A DNA stretch of 64,000 nucleotides from positions 113,660,991-113,724,990 of the forward strand of contig NC_133166.1 of the NCBI RefSeq assembly GCF_040802235.1, written 5' to 3'. Of this stretch, positions 9,905 through 20,403 are shown piece after piece. The stretch comes from Manis javanica (taxonomy: Eukaryota > Chordata > Mammalia > Pholidota > Manidae). Below the pieces are notes generated by a model, which worked only from the letters and a program-made list of their open reading frames with translations, was not told where the DNA came from and did not search any database. The translations under genes and the position numbers were made by a program. Position 1 is the first letter of the stretch. The number at the start of each line of letters is the position of its first letter.

Positions 9905-12707
9905 TGTTAGGCTGGAGAAAGGAAAAACAGTAAAAAATGTTCATCATTAATGCTAATTTGAGTTTAGCTGAGGCGGGCATGTCCTTGTTATCAGCTGCCT
10001 AAGTTTACCTAAAGTCATTTAAGTCAATGTTATCTGCTAAATCTTTTAAGAATAAAATGCTTAAAAGCTTAGCTTTGTCTAAACATTCAGTAAAAGTTTT
10101 GTAAGTAATCTAGCATAGTTGCTAAAAATAAGTAAACAAGCCTAGCAAATAAATATCTTAATAATAATACTGTATTAATGTATAACAGTATATATATATG
10201 CAAACAGTCTGAGAATTTTTATAGTAACCAAAATTCTTGAAGTTTGCTAAGTTATATAGACATATTTTGTGCCTAATAAGAAATTGCTATAAAGCACATT
10301 TCCAAAAAAGATAATATACGTTCATAAATGTATCGATCTGAAAAATGCTAGTGTAACAGTTTACAGTAGCCTATTTTTCAGTGTTCACTGAAAGTTAAAG
10401 TAATAGTTTTAAATTCTAATCAAAACTACTTAAGAATTTAATATAGTCATGCTATATAAAATTAAAGCAAATGAGTCTCAGTATCAAGTACCCAGCAAAA
10501 TTAGAATTTTGTTTTCAGTTAAAAAGACAAAGTTTTCTTAACCGTTAGTCGGCTCTTAATATTGAAAGATTGCAGAAAGTTCTAATTGTTTTATCAAAGC
10601 AGTTTCTTATGCTTAAAGTCTCAGTGAGTTGTCAGTCTTTAAGAAAATGAGATCTTAATATTAAAAAGACTAAAAGCTAAATTTGATAACAACTGTGTAA
10701 CCTTTATTTGCCTTTGAAGTACTTTGTTGTCATTCTAGTCAATTAGGTAAGTGCTGCTTCGTAGCAACCTAGAATCCTATTTAAGCAAGTGCCTTAAAAC
10801 TTTCTTCTGACAACTTCCCAAAATCAAATTCAAAAAAGTACTTTTACCTCTAGTTAACTCTGATATTTTCCAGAGGGCCCCTGGAACATGTCAGAGGAAT
10901 TTTTTTTCTCATTGGAGAAAGTATTTAACTAATTTGGCTTATTTATCTGATATATACTTACCTGCTTAATTACCTGGAAAGCACTGTCAAAGGGAATAAT
11001 GCTGAACTTTGTTACTGAATGTTTTGTGTTACAGAAATATCAGAATTTCCTTATGTCAACTGTCTTACAGTAAGCTCTCATCAGATCTTTAACCATTGTC
11101 ATTTGTAAGTCTTTTGCCATTTATAGTCACTGTTTTATTACTCCTACACTAGTAAAGAACTAGATTTCAGCAGAACAGGTATTGGTTACATAGGATTAAG
11201 TGAACTAAGGAAGATGGTTTTTTGACTTTTTGTTTCAGATGTTGCTGATAAAGTGTTTTAAGCTTTTTCTCTTAAGCTGACGACAGTTTCGTGAATGACA
11301 ATACCTTTATAAGCAGAATTGAAACATTTATCTTTCTACCTGACCCCTCAAGAATTTAAAAGCTTTCAGTATTTTAATGTTTCATGGCAGTATGTTTATT
11401 TGCATAAGTTCAATAAGAACCTGCATTCCTTGTAAGAGGACCAATTAAAAACACAGGTTATACTACCAAGGCTTTGACTGGAATGTCATACCTGAGAGAC
11501 ACGTGCATAAACTCAGATGTGAACAGACAGCTTTAAGGAACTAAGGTTGACTTTATAAAGCCAACAAAGCCCCTTGGAAGAACTGGCCTGGTACCTTGCT
11601 TACAGGGTTCCCAGCACCCTTACCAGGTGAGTAAGGAAGGTCACTGCCTGGCAGGTGCAGGAACCTCAAGAAGAGAGGAATTCACCCAAATCTACAGGTA
11701 CTGCAGGCACAACCTGATGGCAAGTCTGGCTTGGCTTTCTGGCCTCAAGAGGCCCTTAAAAGTTCAATCTGAAATTCCTTACAAAAAGTTCCAGCAAAGC
11801 ATATTTAAAAGATCCCATGTAATCAATTGCTCTTCTTGCTGCACTTATGCAAATAATAAAGCCAACTGTTAATTATTTTCTTAATCTAGCTACTTCTAAT
11901 AAAAATAAGGGTGATTTTAGAGAAAAGTATTGTTTCAATAATGTAGTCTTATCTATACTAAATCCCAATACTAGTCATTGAGATGTAAACTCGATCCAGA
12001 ATCCCAGTCCCCCATAATAGCCTGGCTAATGCCCCTACTGGGCCCCTTAATAACAGTTTGTAGTTTACTCTTAGTTGCCCCTTATGTCCCCAGGTTCCTC
12101 CAACAGCAGCTAACTCAGATGACCCGAGTCGCCACCAACCAGATGTTACTTCTCCGTTACGCACCTCTTCCCACTGAACCTCCTGCTTCAGCCTAATACC
12201 AGCCTCAAACCCCCACGATGCCCCTTGTCAGCCGGAAGTAGCCAGATTGAGTCGTCACCCATTATGACCAAAAGGCTGGAATGTTAGGCTGGAGAAAGGA
12301 AAAACAAGGACATCATGCAAGCAGAACAGAGAGATGCCATAGGGGGAGAACAGACCAGACCCCAAGGTCCATGCCGTATATGGAAAGGGGACAGCTCTCC
12401 CTGAATTCTATCCTTCAGATGTGCCAACTAAGACCTGGATGTCAGCCTCCTCCCTCTTGGAAGGAAAAAAGTTTCTAGTTGACTATTATATCACCTTTAG
12501 CCAATCATACCTCTCCACACCCCCTAAGATAATTTGTCCACTCCTCCCCTCCTAATCCCTTATAAGCGCCCCACCTCCCTAACCCTGTGTGACTTCTCTG
12601 GTCTCTGACAAGAAGGCCACAGACGTCACCTGGGGGTATTCAAATAAATTACCTGGCCCTTTGTCGCCTCTCTTCGCCTGCTTATTTTGGCTAGAATTTA
12701 TCTTACA
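9905..12707 (+). mobile_element. Broken class I (gammaretrovirus-like) provirus
   Basis: The element is bounded by perfect 5-bp target duplications (AGAAC at 9900-9904 and 12708-12712). It begins with LTR-start sequence TGTTAGGCTGGAGAAAGG and ends with one whole LTR at 12282-12707. Most of the interior is AT-rich and without open frames. An Env transmembrane-subunit tail lies at 11978-12196 (hydrophobic segment and cytoplasmic part of gammaretroviral type). It is a fossil with many breaks and no intact gene. Part of its AT-rich interior is related to 40380-41300 on the other strand. Confidence 0.75.
12282..12707 (+). mobile_element. LTR (426 bp) of the class I provirus
   Basis: A TG...CA-bounded LTR. 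It contains a TATA-like CTTATAAGC near 12561 and an AATAAA-type signal near 12642. The same LTR, also 426 bp, occurs as a solo copy in reverse at 32001-32426. The two look about 90% alike by eye, which points to a family of moderate age. Confidence 0.8.
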
Positions 12708-12734
12708 AGAACCATCAGTAATATTTGTTTCCTG

Positions 12735-13580
12735 TACTTTATCTAATATCGACTTTACTAGTCTTATAAAGTGACTTGAGGAACATTTCCCTCTTTTCTG
12801 TCCTTAATGTTTGGTAGAATTTGTCTACAAAGCATCTGATCTATGACTGATATTTTTTAACCATAGAGTTTATTCCTTTACTGATAGAACAATTAAGATT
12901 TTCTACTCCTTTTTGAGTCATGCTTGATAATTTCTTCGTGGCACTTACCCATCATCTAAGTTTTCAAGTTTATTCACATGCAACTATTGTCATATTTAAA
13001 ATCTCTGCTGCATTTGTAGTCAGGGATCTGATGTATCACTAATATATTTGTGCTTTTCCTTTTCTCCTTACTAACTCTCACAGTTTGGTCCATTTCATTA
13101 GTATCTGAAAGAACAAGTTCTCAGCCTTATTAATCTTTTCTATTATATGACTGTTATAAGGTCTGTGAATTTCTGCCACCACCTTTATTATTTTCTTGCT
13201 GAGTTTCATTCTGTTTTTTTAACTTCTTCATTTGGATGACTAGCTTTTCTTCTTTTCTTTTGTAAGCATTTAATAGTGTAAATTTCCTCCAAAATATAGT
13301 TTGTGCCATTCCACAACATTTTATATGTTTTACATTTATTATTAAACAATTATCTCAATAGATGCAGAAAAATTATTTAATATTAATACCCAGTCATGAT
13401 TTTCTTTTTAAATGTTGGCAAATTAGGAGTAAAAGGGATCTTCCTTAGCTTGATTTGTCATTTTTAAAAGTACCTAAAACACAGCAAACTGGAGTTAAAA
13501 TGTGAAACGCTGGGATACTCTTAAGAATAGGAACAAGGTGAGGATGCAGTTCACGTCTTTGCCAGGAACATTGGGGGGTT
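12735..13580. repeat. Two old L1 ORF2 pieces in opposite orientation
   Basis: 12735-13320 matches antisense L1 ORF2 (AGAATTTGTCTACAAAGCATC). 13330-13580 matches sense L1 ORF2 (TATCTCAATAGATGCAGAAA, then GGAACAAGGTGAGGATGC). The switch in orientation suggests 5' inversion during insertion or two separate insertions. Both pieces are decayed. Confidence 0.65.
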
Positions 13581-13668
13581 GCGGGATTGGAAAGGGAAAA
13601 ACAAAAATGTCATTATTTGGGCATGATTTGATTGTCTATATAGACATATAAAAAACATATCAACAGGT

Positions 13669-14495
13669 ACGTTATTACTTCTTTAAATCAAAGCATCATT
13701 GATATACAATCTGAGGAAAGTTTCACATGAACAGCATTCACCGTATTATCAAGTCCTCACCTCCCCCTGCAGGCAGCCTCTCAGCGCAGTCAGATGCCAC
13801 AGAGTCGTCGCTTGTCTTCTCGGTGCTGTGCTGCCGTCCCCTGACCTGCCTATACTGTGAGTGCTGCTTCTAGCGCCCCTCAATCCCCTTCTCCCTCCCT
13901 CCCCAGCTACCCTCCTAAGCCCTTTCCCTTTGGTAACTGCTAGTCCCTTCTTGGAGTCTGCGAGTCTGCTGCTGTTTTGTTCCTTCAGTTTTGCTTCGTT
14001 GTTTTACTCCACAGATGAGTGAAATCATTTGGTACTTGTCTCTCTCCACCTGGCTTATTTCACTGAGCATAATACCCTCCAGCTCCGTCCATGTTGTTGC
14101 AAATGGTAGGATTTGTTTTCTTTTTATGGCTGGATAATATTCCATTGTGTATATGTACCACATCTTCTTCATCCATTTCCATTCATCTACTGATGGACAC
14201 TTAGGTTGCTTCCGTATCTCGGCTGTTGTAAATAGTGCTGCAATAAACATATGTCTTTTCAAATCAGGGTTCTTGTTTTCTTAGGGTAAATTCCTAAGGG
14301 TGGAATTATTGGGTCAAAGGGTATTTCTATTTTTAGTTTTTTGAGGAACCTCCATACTGCTTTCCGCAGTGACTGCACTAATTTACATCCCCACCAGCAG
14401 TGTAGAAGGGCTCCCCTTTCTCCACAGCCTCTCGGCATGTGTTGATTCTTGTCTGTTGTATGCTGGCCATCCTAACTGGTGTGAGGTGACATCTC
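13669..14495 (-). mobile_element. 5'-truncated L1, minus strand, with target duplication
   Basis: L1 3' UTR plus the C-terminal end of ORF2. Minus-strand translation gives MWYIYTMEYYPAIKR, a hallmark of mammalian L1 ORF2. It is flanked by a 10-bp direct repeat ATCAACAGGT (13659-13668 and 14496-14505). It is 5' truncated and younger than the L1 pieces around it. Confidence 0.8.
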
Positions 14496-14939
14496 ATCAA
14501 CAGGTCCACTATTAAAATCAATAGTAAATTTTAAACTATGTGCTAAATGCAAAATCTTAGAATGTAATTTCTCCTCAACTCAGTCTATATTTTAATATGA
14601 TTCCAATAAAAATTCCAAAAATCACAGCTGTGTTCTTTCTTGCAGCTGCCGGTTCTTTACCTTCTTCCCCTGCCCGTCCCAGCGTCCTCCTCCGTCTCCC
14701 ATCCTTTGTCTCCCCCTCCTTCTCCTCTGCCTTCTTGTTCAATGAAACCTGACAATCTTCCTCTAAACTTTATAAGGATAAGCGAAGGGTCGGAAATAGC
14801 CGTGATGCTCTTTAAGGACAAGGTAGGGAGACCTACCTGCTAAATATAATCATTAAGCTATAATTTCCAAAGTTCCAAAAACAAACAGTAGTATTGGCAC
14901 AGAATACATTATTTAAAAAGATGTTTTTAAAGCACACAA

Positions 14940-15118
14940 TTTTAAGTAAAAAGCCCAAATAAAAGCCAAATGTGAGCCTTGCTGAGATGAACAGAATTGC
15001 CCACAGAAGCCCAGCTCATACTGCTGACCCACAGAATTGCAAACGAATTGAATGTTGTTGTTTTAAGACGCTATGTTTTGGGGTAGTTTGCTACCCAGCA
15101 GTAAGGTGACTGATGCAG
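14940..15118 (+). repeat. MaLR (MLT1-type) LTR 3' end
   Basis: Contains the typical terminal phrase GTTTTAAGACGCTATGTTTT followed by a GTAGTTTGCTACCCAGCAG-type ending, preceded by GACCCACAGAATTGCAAACG. It is an old and partial solo LTR fossil. Confidence 0.5.
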
Positions 15119-15289
15119 TCTGTTAAGTAATCAGTGCCAGATGGATTCTGGTTCATAATTTGCATTGCTAAACTTCTACCATCTCTTTGCTTTAGATTTT
15201 TGTGTGTGTCCTTATGATTTTTTTTTTTAATCCACATAACAGGACAAGTATTTTTTGTTTTGTAAGCTATCTTTTTCGTGGCATAGTCT

Positions 15290-15480
15290 CTTTCACCCCA
15301 GCCTTGTGAGGCAGAGATTATTCTTACCTATTTTACAGATAGTTAATTGAGTCAAAGAAATTCGAAATATTTGTTCAAAGGCATTCAGCTAACAAGAGGG
15401 AGAGCTGGAATGTGAACCCAGGCCATCTGGCCCCAGAGCTGATGCTATTAAACACCATCTACTCCGTTCCTGCCACACTG
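15290..15480 (-). repeat. MIR SINE, minus strand
   Basis: The reverse complement holds the MIR core: CCTATTTTACAGATAGTTAA corresponds to the CTCATCTGTAAAATGG box, followed by the region around GAACCCAGGCCATCTGG. It is ancient. Confidence 0.75.
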
Positions 15481-15589
15481 GTAAGTATTCCCTGGGATAT
15501 ATGTAAACCAGTACGAGAAGCATGGGTTTAAAATAAGGTGTCTGTATATTGTTACCTCCAGCCATTAATTTCCAAAAATTATTTCTAAA

Positions 15590-16450
15590 ATATAAGCAGC
15601 TCTCCCTAATATATCAAAAGCTCTTTCAAATTAATAAGACTGACAATCAATAGAAAATGGGCAAGACATAAACTATTTACAGGAAAGAAAAGTCAAATGG
15701 TTTTTTCAACCATCTAATTGATGGAAATTGAAACATGGTCAACTTTACTCATAACTGATGAAATGAAAATTAAAATGTCAATGACACTATTTTTCACTCA
15801 TCAGACAGACAAAGATAAAAAAAAGTTTGATAATGTACTCAGTTAAGGGGAAGGAAATTTGGACCATCACACAAAGGTACGACCTCTACAGACAACCATT
15901 TTACAATATCTGTCAAAATGAAGCATTTACATATTACATAGTCTCTGACTTAGGAATTCTACTTCAAAGAACACACACATACACTGGACATTTTTGAGAA
16001 TCAAAGGAAGCACTACTGCAAATAAGGACTAACCCAGACATCCGCACATGAAGGTCACTCTAGCCGTGAATAATACATGAGCATATTGAGGATGTATTAT
16101 TGCAGCATCATGTGTATTGGTAAAATATTGGAAATAACTCAATTATTCATCAATACATAATTAGTGAAATTAAAGTACTATTTATTTCTACAACAGAATG
16201 CAAAATAGTGCCTAAAATGCTGGAGGCAGCTCTCTAAGCACTGATTTCAAGGTATTAGGCACAAAGAAGCAGGGCAGAGAACGGTGGGTGGCCCAGGGGA
16301 CACCACTGCTGACGTATTTGTAAACACATGCTTGTTTATGAAGACACTATCTCTGGAAGCAGAGCAAATTCAGGTTTGAGGGGGCTCTGACATTGTACAA
16401 TTCTGGTGCCTATTTTAGGAAAAAAAGTACAGAAAGTACAAATACAAAAT
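15590..16450 (+). repeat. Old L1 3' region, sense
   Basis: Decayed L1M-type ORF2 end and 3' UTR: GAAAATGGGCAAGACATAAAC, later TTGGTAAAATATTGGAAATAA. No intact frame. It ends a few hundred bases from the CABP2 remains. Confidence 0.6.
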
Positions 16451-16874
16451 TAGGTAGCTGGGTAAGCAAGGGATTCGACACAGAAGCATCACTGCTTCCC
16501 AGTAAATTACCTCCACCTGGAAAAATGCAGGTGGAATCGGTCGGAGAGCTTGGCTGCTGAGGGGTGAACAGGGTGACTAGAGGACAGGGAAAACAGGAGA
16601 TGTATTTTTATCTCTGTGGGATTTGTACATATACACTATTCTTTTGTAAGTTACTTGCAGTGTCAAATCAAAACAGGGGTGCCAGTGTCACAACAGCTGG
16701 GACAAACGGTCCCCATTGAGGTCAATGTCGTGAAGTATCCGATCCACCTCCCGCGGGCTGAGGTGCTCCCCCAGAGGGCCTTGAGGGCTGCCTGGAGCTC
16801 CCCCAAGCTGATGGAGCCATGCACATTGACATCACACTGTAGTGGCACAGGTCATGGCATGGGGTCACTCAGCT

Positions 16875-17195
16875 CCGCGCGCCCCCCTCACAGCGGGCCC
16901 GTAGGCACCTCCCTCACAGAAGACCCGTAGGCAACCCCGCCCACAGCAGCCTCGTAGGTAGCCTCCCTCACAACATCCCTGTAGGCACCCTCCTCACAGA
17001 AGCCCCATGGGCACCCACCCACAGCAGCACCGTAGGCACCCCCCCACAGAAGCTCCGTGGCGATCCCCCTTACAGCGGCCCCATAGGCACCCACCACAGC
17101 GGTCCCGTAGGCAACTCCCGCAGTAGCCCCACTGGCATCCACCCACAGTAGCCCCACTGGCAAACCCACAAAGCAGCCCCGTGGGCATCCCCTGC
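16875..17195. repeat. Minisatellite of about 30-bp units inside the former CABP2 intron
   Basis: About ten degenerate copies of a unit like CACAGCAGCCCCGTAGGCAC, between the EF2/3 exon and the last EF exon. It creates glycine-rich, periodic minus-strand reading frames (repeats of YGAAVGG type) that fuse to real exon sequence but are not coding. Confidence 0.85.
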
Positions 17196-17529
17196 CTTCC
17201 AGCCCCAGTGAGCACACCTCCCGAAAGGCGTCCCGCAGCTCCCTGATGCCAATCATGTCTGCTGTCTCTGCCAGCAGCTTGGGGCCCATCAGCTCCACGA
17301 AGTCTCCAAAGTCCACCTTCCCGCCGCCTGGGGGCCATGCCGTTGGAGACACTGGGACATCCGAGACGAGACCCCTGCCCAGCCCTGCCCTGCCCTCTGC
17401 CCTCCCTTCTGGCCTCGTCCCTGTGCTCCTGGCCTCCCCCTGCCCCACATGGGTCCTGCCCTCCTCTAGGCCCCACAGGCTGGTCATCCGTGTCTCCTGA
17501 CAGCTTCCTTCACTTTCCTGACCAGTTCA

Positions 17530-17640
17530 ACAGGGGTCAATCCTGGCTCCAGTGACCTGGCTGTGTGGCCTTCCACAGGCCATTTAACCTTTCTGAGAAT
17601 CAGTTTCCTCATCTAAAAATGGCGCTAATGTCCCATGTCC
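17530..17640 (+). repeat. MIR SINE, plus strand
   Basis: The MIR core GTGACCTGGCTGTGTGGCC...TTTCCTCATCTAAAAATGG is recognisable inside an intron of the CABP2 pseudogene. Confidence 0.7.
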
Positions 17641-20199
17641 CACCCACCTCCTAGGGGTGGGAAAACTCCCTGGAGGAGAACTCGCACTGAGATGACCGAG
17701 TCCTGGGCCCTGGCTCTGGAAGCCAGCCTGTGCAGGCCCCTCTGTTCCTCAGGACGCCCAGCTGACCTGGCCATGGCCGTGACCTCTGGGGACCTGGGGG
17801 TGGGGCAGGTCTGAGGCAAATACTGACTCACTGTGACATCTCGATGAGCTCCATCTCCGTGGGCACGTGGCCCGTCAGCTCCTCCCCGCTCCGTCTCGTC
17901 CTCTGTCCTGGCACGGGTCCCCGTGGCTTTCTTCTTGCTCCTAGTTCCCCCTGGACACTGCTGAGGCCCCCGCCCCATTTCCCCACCCCATGCCCCCCCA
18001 TAACCAAACCCTCCCAAACCTGTGGTTCTTCCCCAAACTCTTTATGTTCGATCTCCTCTGGCTGCAGCTCCCGGTCCTGAGGGGGCACAGAGAAGGCAAG
18101 AACTTCCTGGGTCACTATGAGCGCCTTGTACCCCTTCCTCCCTGCTCTTTGGGGAGCCCCACTCAGCCCCCCACAGCATGCCTGCACAGGGCCTGCGTCC
18201 CCTGTTGCTGCTCAGACCGGGTCCGCCCACCCACCCCTGCTGACTGTGCGGGCCTCTCTGGTCCCCCTCGTTGCCCCTCTGCCCAGACCTCCCCTAGGGC
18301 CGACCCCTGCCACCCTGCACTTCTAGGGCACGGAGCTCACTTGCCAGAGGTGGGTCTGGGGTTGGGCAGAAGCTCAGGCGTGGCCCTGGGAGCCTCAGGG
18401 TCACTGTATGTCTCTCTTGCTCGCTATCCCTCTGCAGAACTCTGTGACCCCTGCCCACCCTCCTGGGGGCTGTTGCAGCTGGTTCTCTGGGTCTCTCTCT
18501 GCCCCTTTTTCCCCCTTTCCTGGGCGTCTCCCTGGGGCCCCGCGATGGCTGATCTCATTTGTTTCTCCGCTGCTCTCTGCCCCCCACCCCCAGATCTGTG
18601 TGACTGTGCCCCAGTGTCCCCAGTCCACCCTCCCCCCATTCCTTCAGGAAAGGCAAAGTGGGGGCACAGGGGCAGGGGCAGGCAGGCCGGTGGGCAGCTG
18701 TGCACACGAGTTGGGTGGCAGCAACGCTGGCCCACAGGAATATGCAGGCGGACCCCACCGGGCGGCTGAGCACCGCACAGCCCTGGATGCCCGGCCCAGG
18801 GCCACCCTGCTCCTCGGGCTTGGGGCTGGGGCCCGGGCCGGGGCGGGAGTCCCCTTGGAGGCAGCCAGGCCACTGCCAGCCATCCCGCAGCAGAGCAGGG
18901 CATGAGCAGGGGCAGTGCCCTCTCCTCCCCACCCACATCCTGGGCCGGCAAGGTCCACCTCTCCCTCAGCTGCACAAGCTGAGGCCCAGGAAAGGCAGGA
19001 GGTTTGGCCAAGGTCATGCAGAAAGCCAGTGGCTGGGTGAGACCACGAACTCAGTCTCTGCGTCTCCCAGGCCAAGCCTGACCAGCAAGGGCAGGGTGGG
19101 CACAGGGGTCTGTGGAGCCAAGAGCAGGACAGGCCGGAGTGTAGGGGTACAGGGGAGATCTGGGTGGGCGAGGGCAGGGGGAGCCAGTACCTCCACCCCA
19201 TGCCTCCTTCCCAGGCCCCACCTCTAGGCCCAGCCCGGCCCTCTCACAGGGCTCTGTCCCCCACCCCGGGCCCACCAGGGTCCAGCCCAGCCTTAGCCCT
19301 CCTACCTTAGGCCCCCGGGGTTGAGGCCACTTGGCACAGTTTCCCATGGGCCCTTGGAACATGCGGGGCCTGGAGTCCTGGGGAGCAGCCCTGGGCAGGC
19401 CGTGGGGCGCTGTGGGCTCCTACGCCCCTGCGCGCCCAGGGGGAGGCTGGGAGCACTGCAGGGGATTTTCCTAGCGTTTTGCGGGGAACATCAGGGGCGG
19501 GTGGGCAGGCGGGGAGTTCTGGGCCCAGGGGCTTGGGCCCTGATCCAGGATTATCTCTGAGCATCTCTGCTGGTGAGGGGGATTACGGCCGTCCTATGCC
19601 CACTCCTAGGGTCTGCCAGACACCCCCTCTCCATCAGCCTTCTCCCCAACCCCTACCCCTAATGTCTCCCAATCAGGAAAGATTTAATGTCTTCAGAAGC
19701 AGGGCCTGGTCCTGGGAGTGGGAAACCAGGTGCCCAGTGGACCAGGCCAGCTGGGGCATCTCTCTCCTCGGAATGGCAGATGATACCAGGCGGTATGAGC
19801 TCTGCAGACGCTCCCGCAAAGCCTGTCCTGAGCGAGGAGGCGACGTCTGCACAGCCCCGGACACCCCTGCCTGCCCCTGCCGGACCCGGGCTCCCGCTCA
19901 GAGGGCCTGCCCTGCCTGCCTGACCTCACCAGCCGCCCGACCCCTGCACTCAGGCCAGGAGCGGAGGAGAGCAGACTGCGCCCTGTGTGCCGGGAGCCAG
20001 GCTCCGGGAGGGCAGAGGTGGGGAGGGACGCCAGCCTCCTTCCCAGGTGGCTGATTGACTGATTGACACGCATGTCCAAGGGCTTCTGCCGGGCCTCCGC
20101 CCCTCAGGCTGTCCTACAGAGCCCCCGTTCGAGTGTGGGACACCCGTTGTACCCTCACGGCCCCTGGTTGTTGACAGCCCCACACCCCTGCCCCTTTAC

Positions 20200-20403
20200 C
20201 TGCCCATAGGCTGCCTGCACCTGGGCCTTGAGCTCCTGGAGGAGCGCCCGCCGCCTGGTCGCTGCTGGGCTGGCGGGGGCCTGGCTGGGCCCTGGAGTGG
20301 CCTCAGAGGGGCTGGGGTCCCCCACGGGGAGACTGCTGTCTTCCTGGCCCTGGAAAAGGGCCATGGACACCAGGGTGGGCACCTCCTTCTGGCTGAGGGA
20401 CAC
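20200..20403 (-). other. CABP2: Candidate alternative 5' coding exon of CABP2 (caldendrin/CABP4-like N-terminus)
   Basis: A 68-residue minus-strand frame starts MSLSQKEVPTL and ends KAQVQAAYGQ at a strong donor (CAG|GTAAAG) in phase 0. It lies 0.85 kb upstream of the MGNCAK exon. CABP4 and the long caldendrin form of CABP1 have Pro/Ser-rich N-termini with a TYG/AYG-type motif shortly before the DRELxPEE segment. By analogy this could be the long-isoform N-terminal exon. It is an inference only: I do not recall a matching human isoform, and the rest of the gene is broken. Confidence 0.4.

Larger units (their letters stand above)
16708..19347 (-). pseudogene. CABP2: CABP2 (calcium-binding protein 2), decayed
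   Basis: Exon remains read on the minus strand. 19306-19347 is MGNCAKWPQPRGPK, the myristoylation-type N-terminus with donor AAG|GTAGGA. 18708-18872 contains SACIFLWASVAATQL. 18046-18076 codes DRELQPEEIE. About 17832-17895 ends PTEMELIEMSQ. 17218-17327 is intact ([16 protein letters not shown]...RELRDAFRE). 16708-16836 carries EF-hands 3 and 4. CABP2 is a calmodulin-like modulator of Cav1 channels in inner hair cells and retina, about 220 residues with EF-hands. Damage seen against the remembered human protein: the exon-2 acceptor reads GG instead of AG (a cryptic in-frame AG lies 12 nt downstream). The DRELQPEEIE exon has AT in place of the donor GT. The EF1 loop is eroded. About 8 nt are missing before the next donor. 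EF3 loop position 5 is His. One base is missing after KAL in the EF3 exon. EF4 breaks off after DLNGD, and the last exon was not found. Synteny with GSTP1 and NDUFV1 argues that this is the orthologous locus. Confidence 0.83.

Noticed and set aside
16888-17487. 199-residue minus-strand frame joining an EF-hand segment to glycine-rich repeats
   Set aside because: Only 17218-17327 is a CABP2 exon. The rest is intron and minisatellite read through without splicing.
17828-18187. Continuous frame linking DRELQPEEIE to PTEMELIEMSQ
   Set aside because: It reads through the former intron and replaces EF-hand 1 with low-complexity sequence. It is a by-product of decay, not a new protein with evidence.
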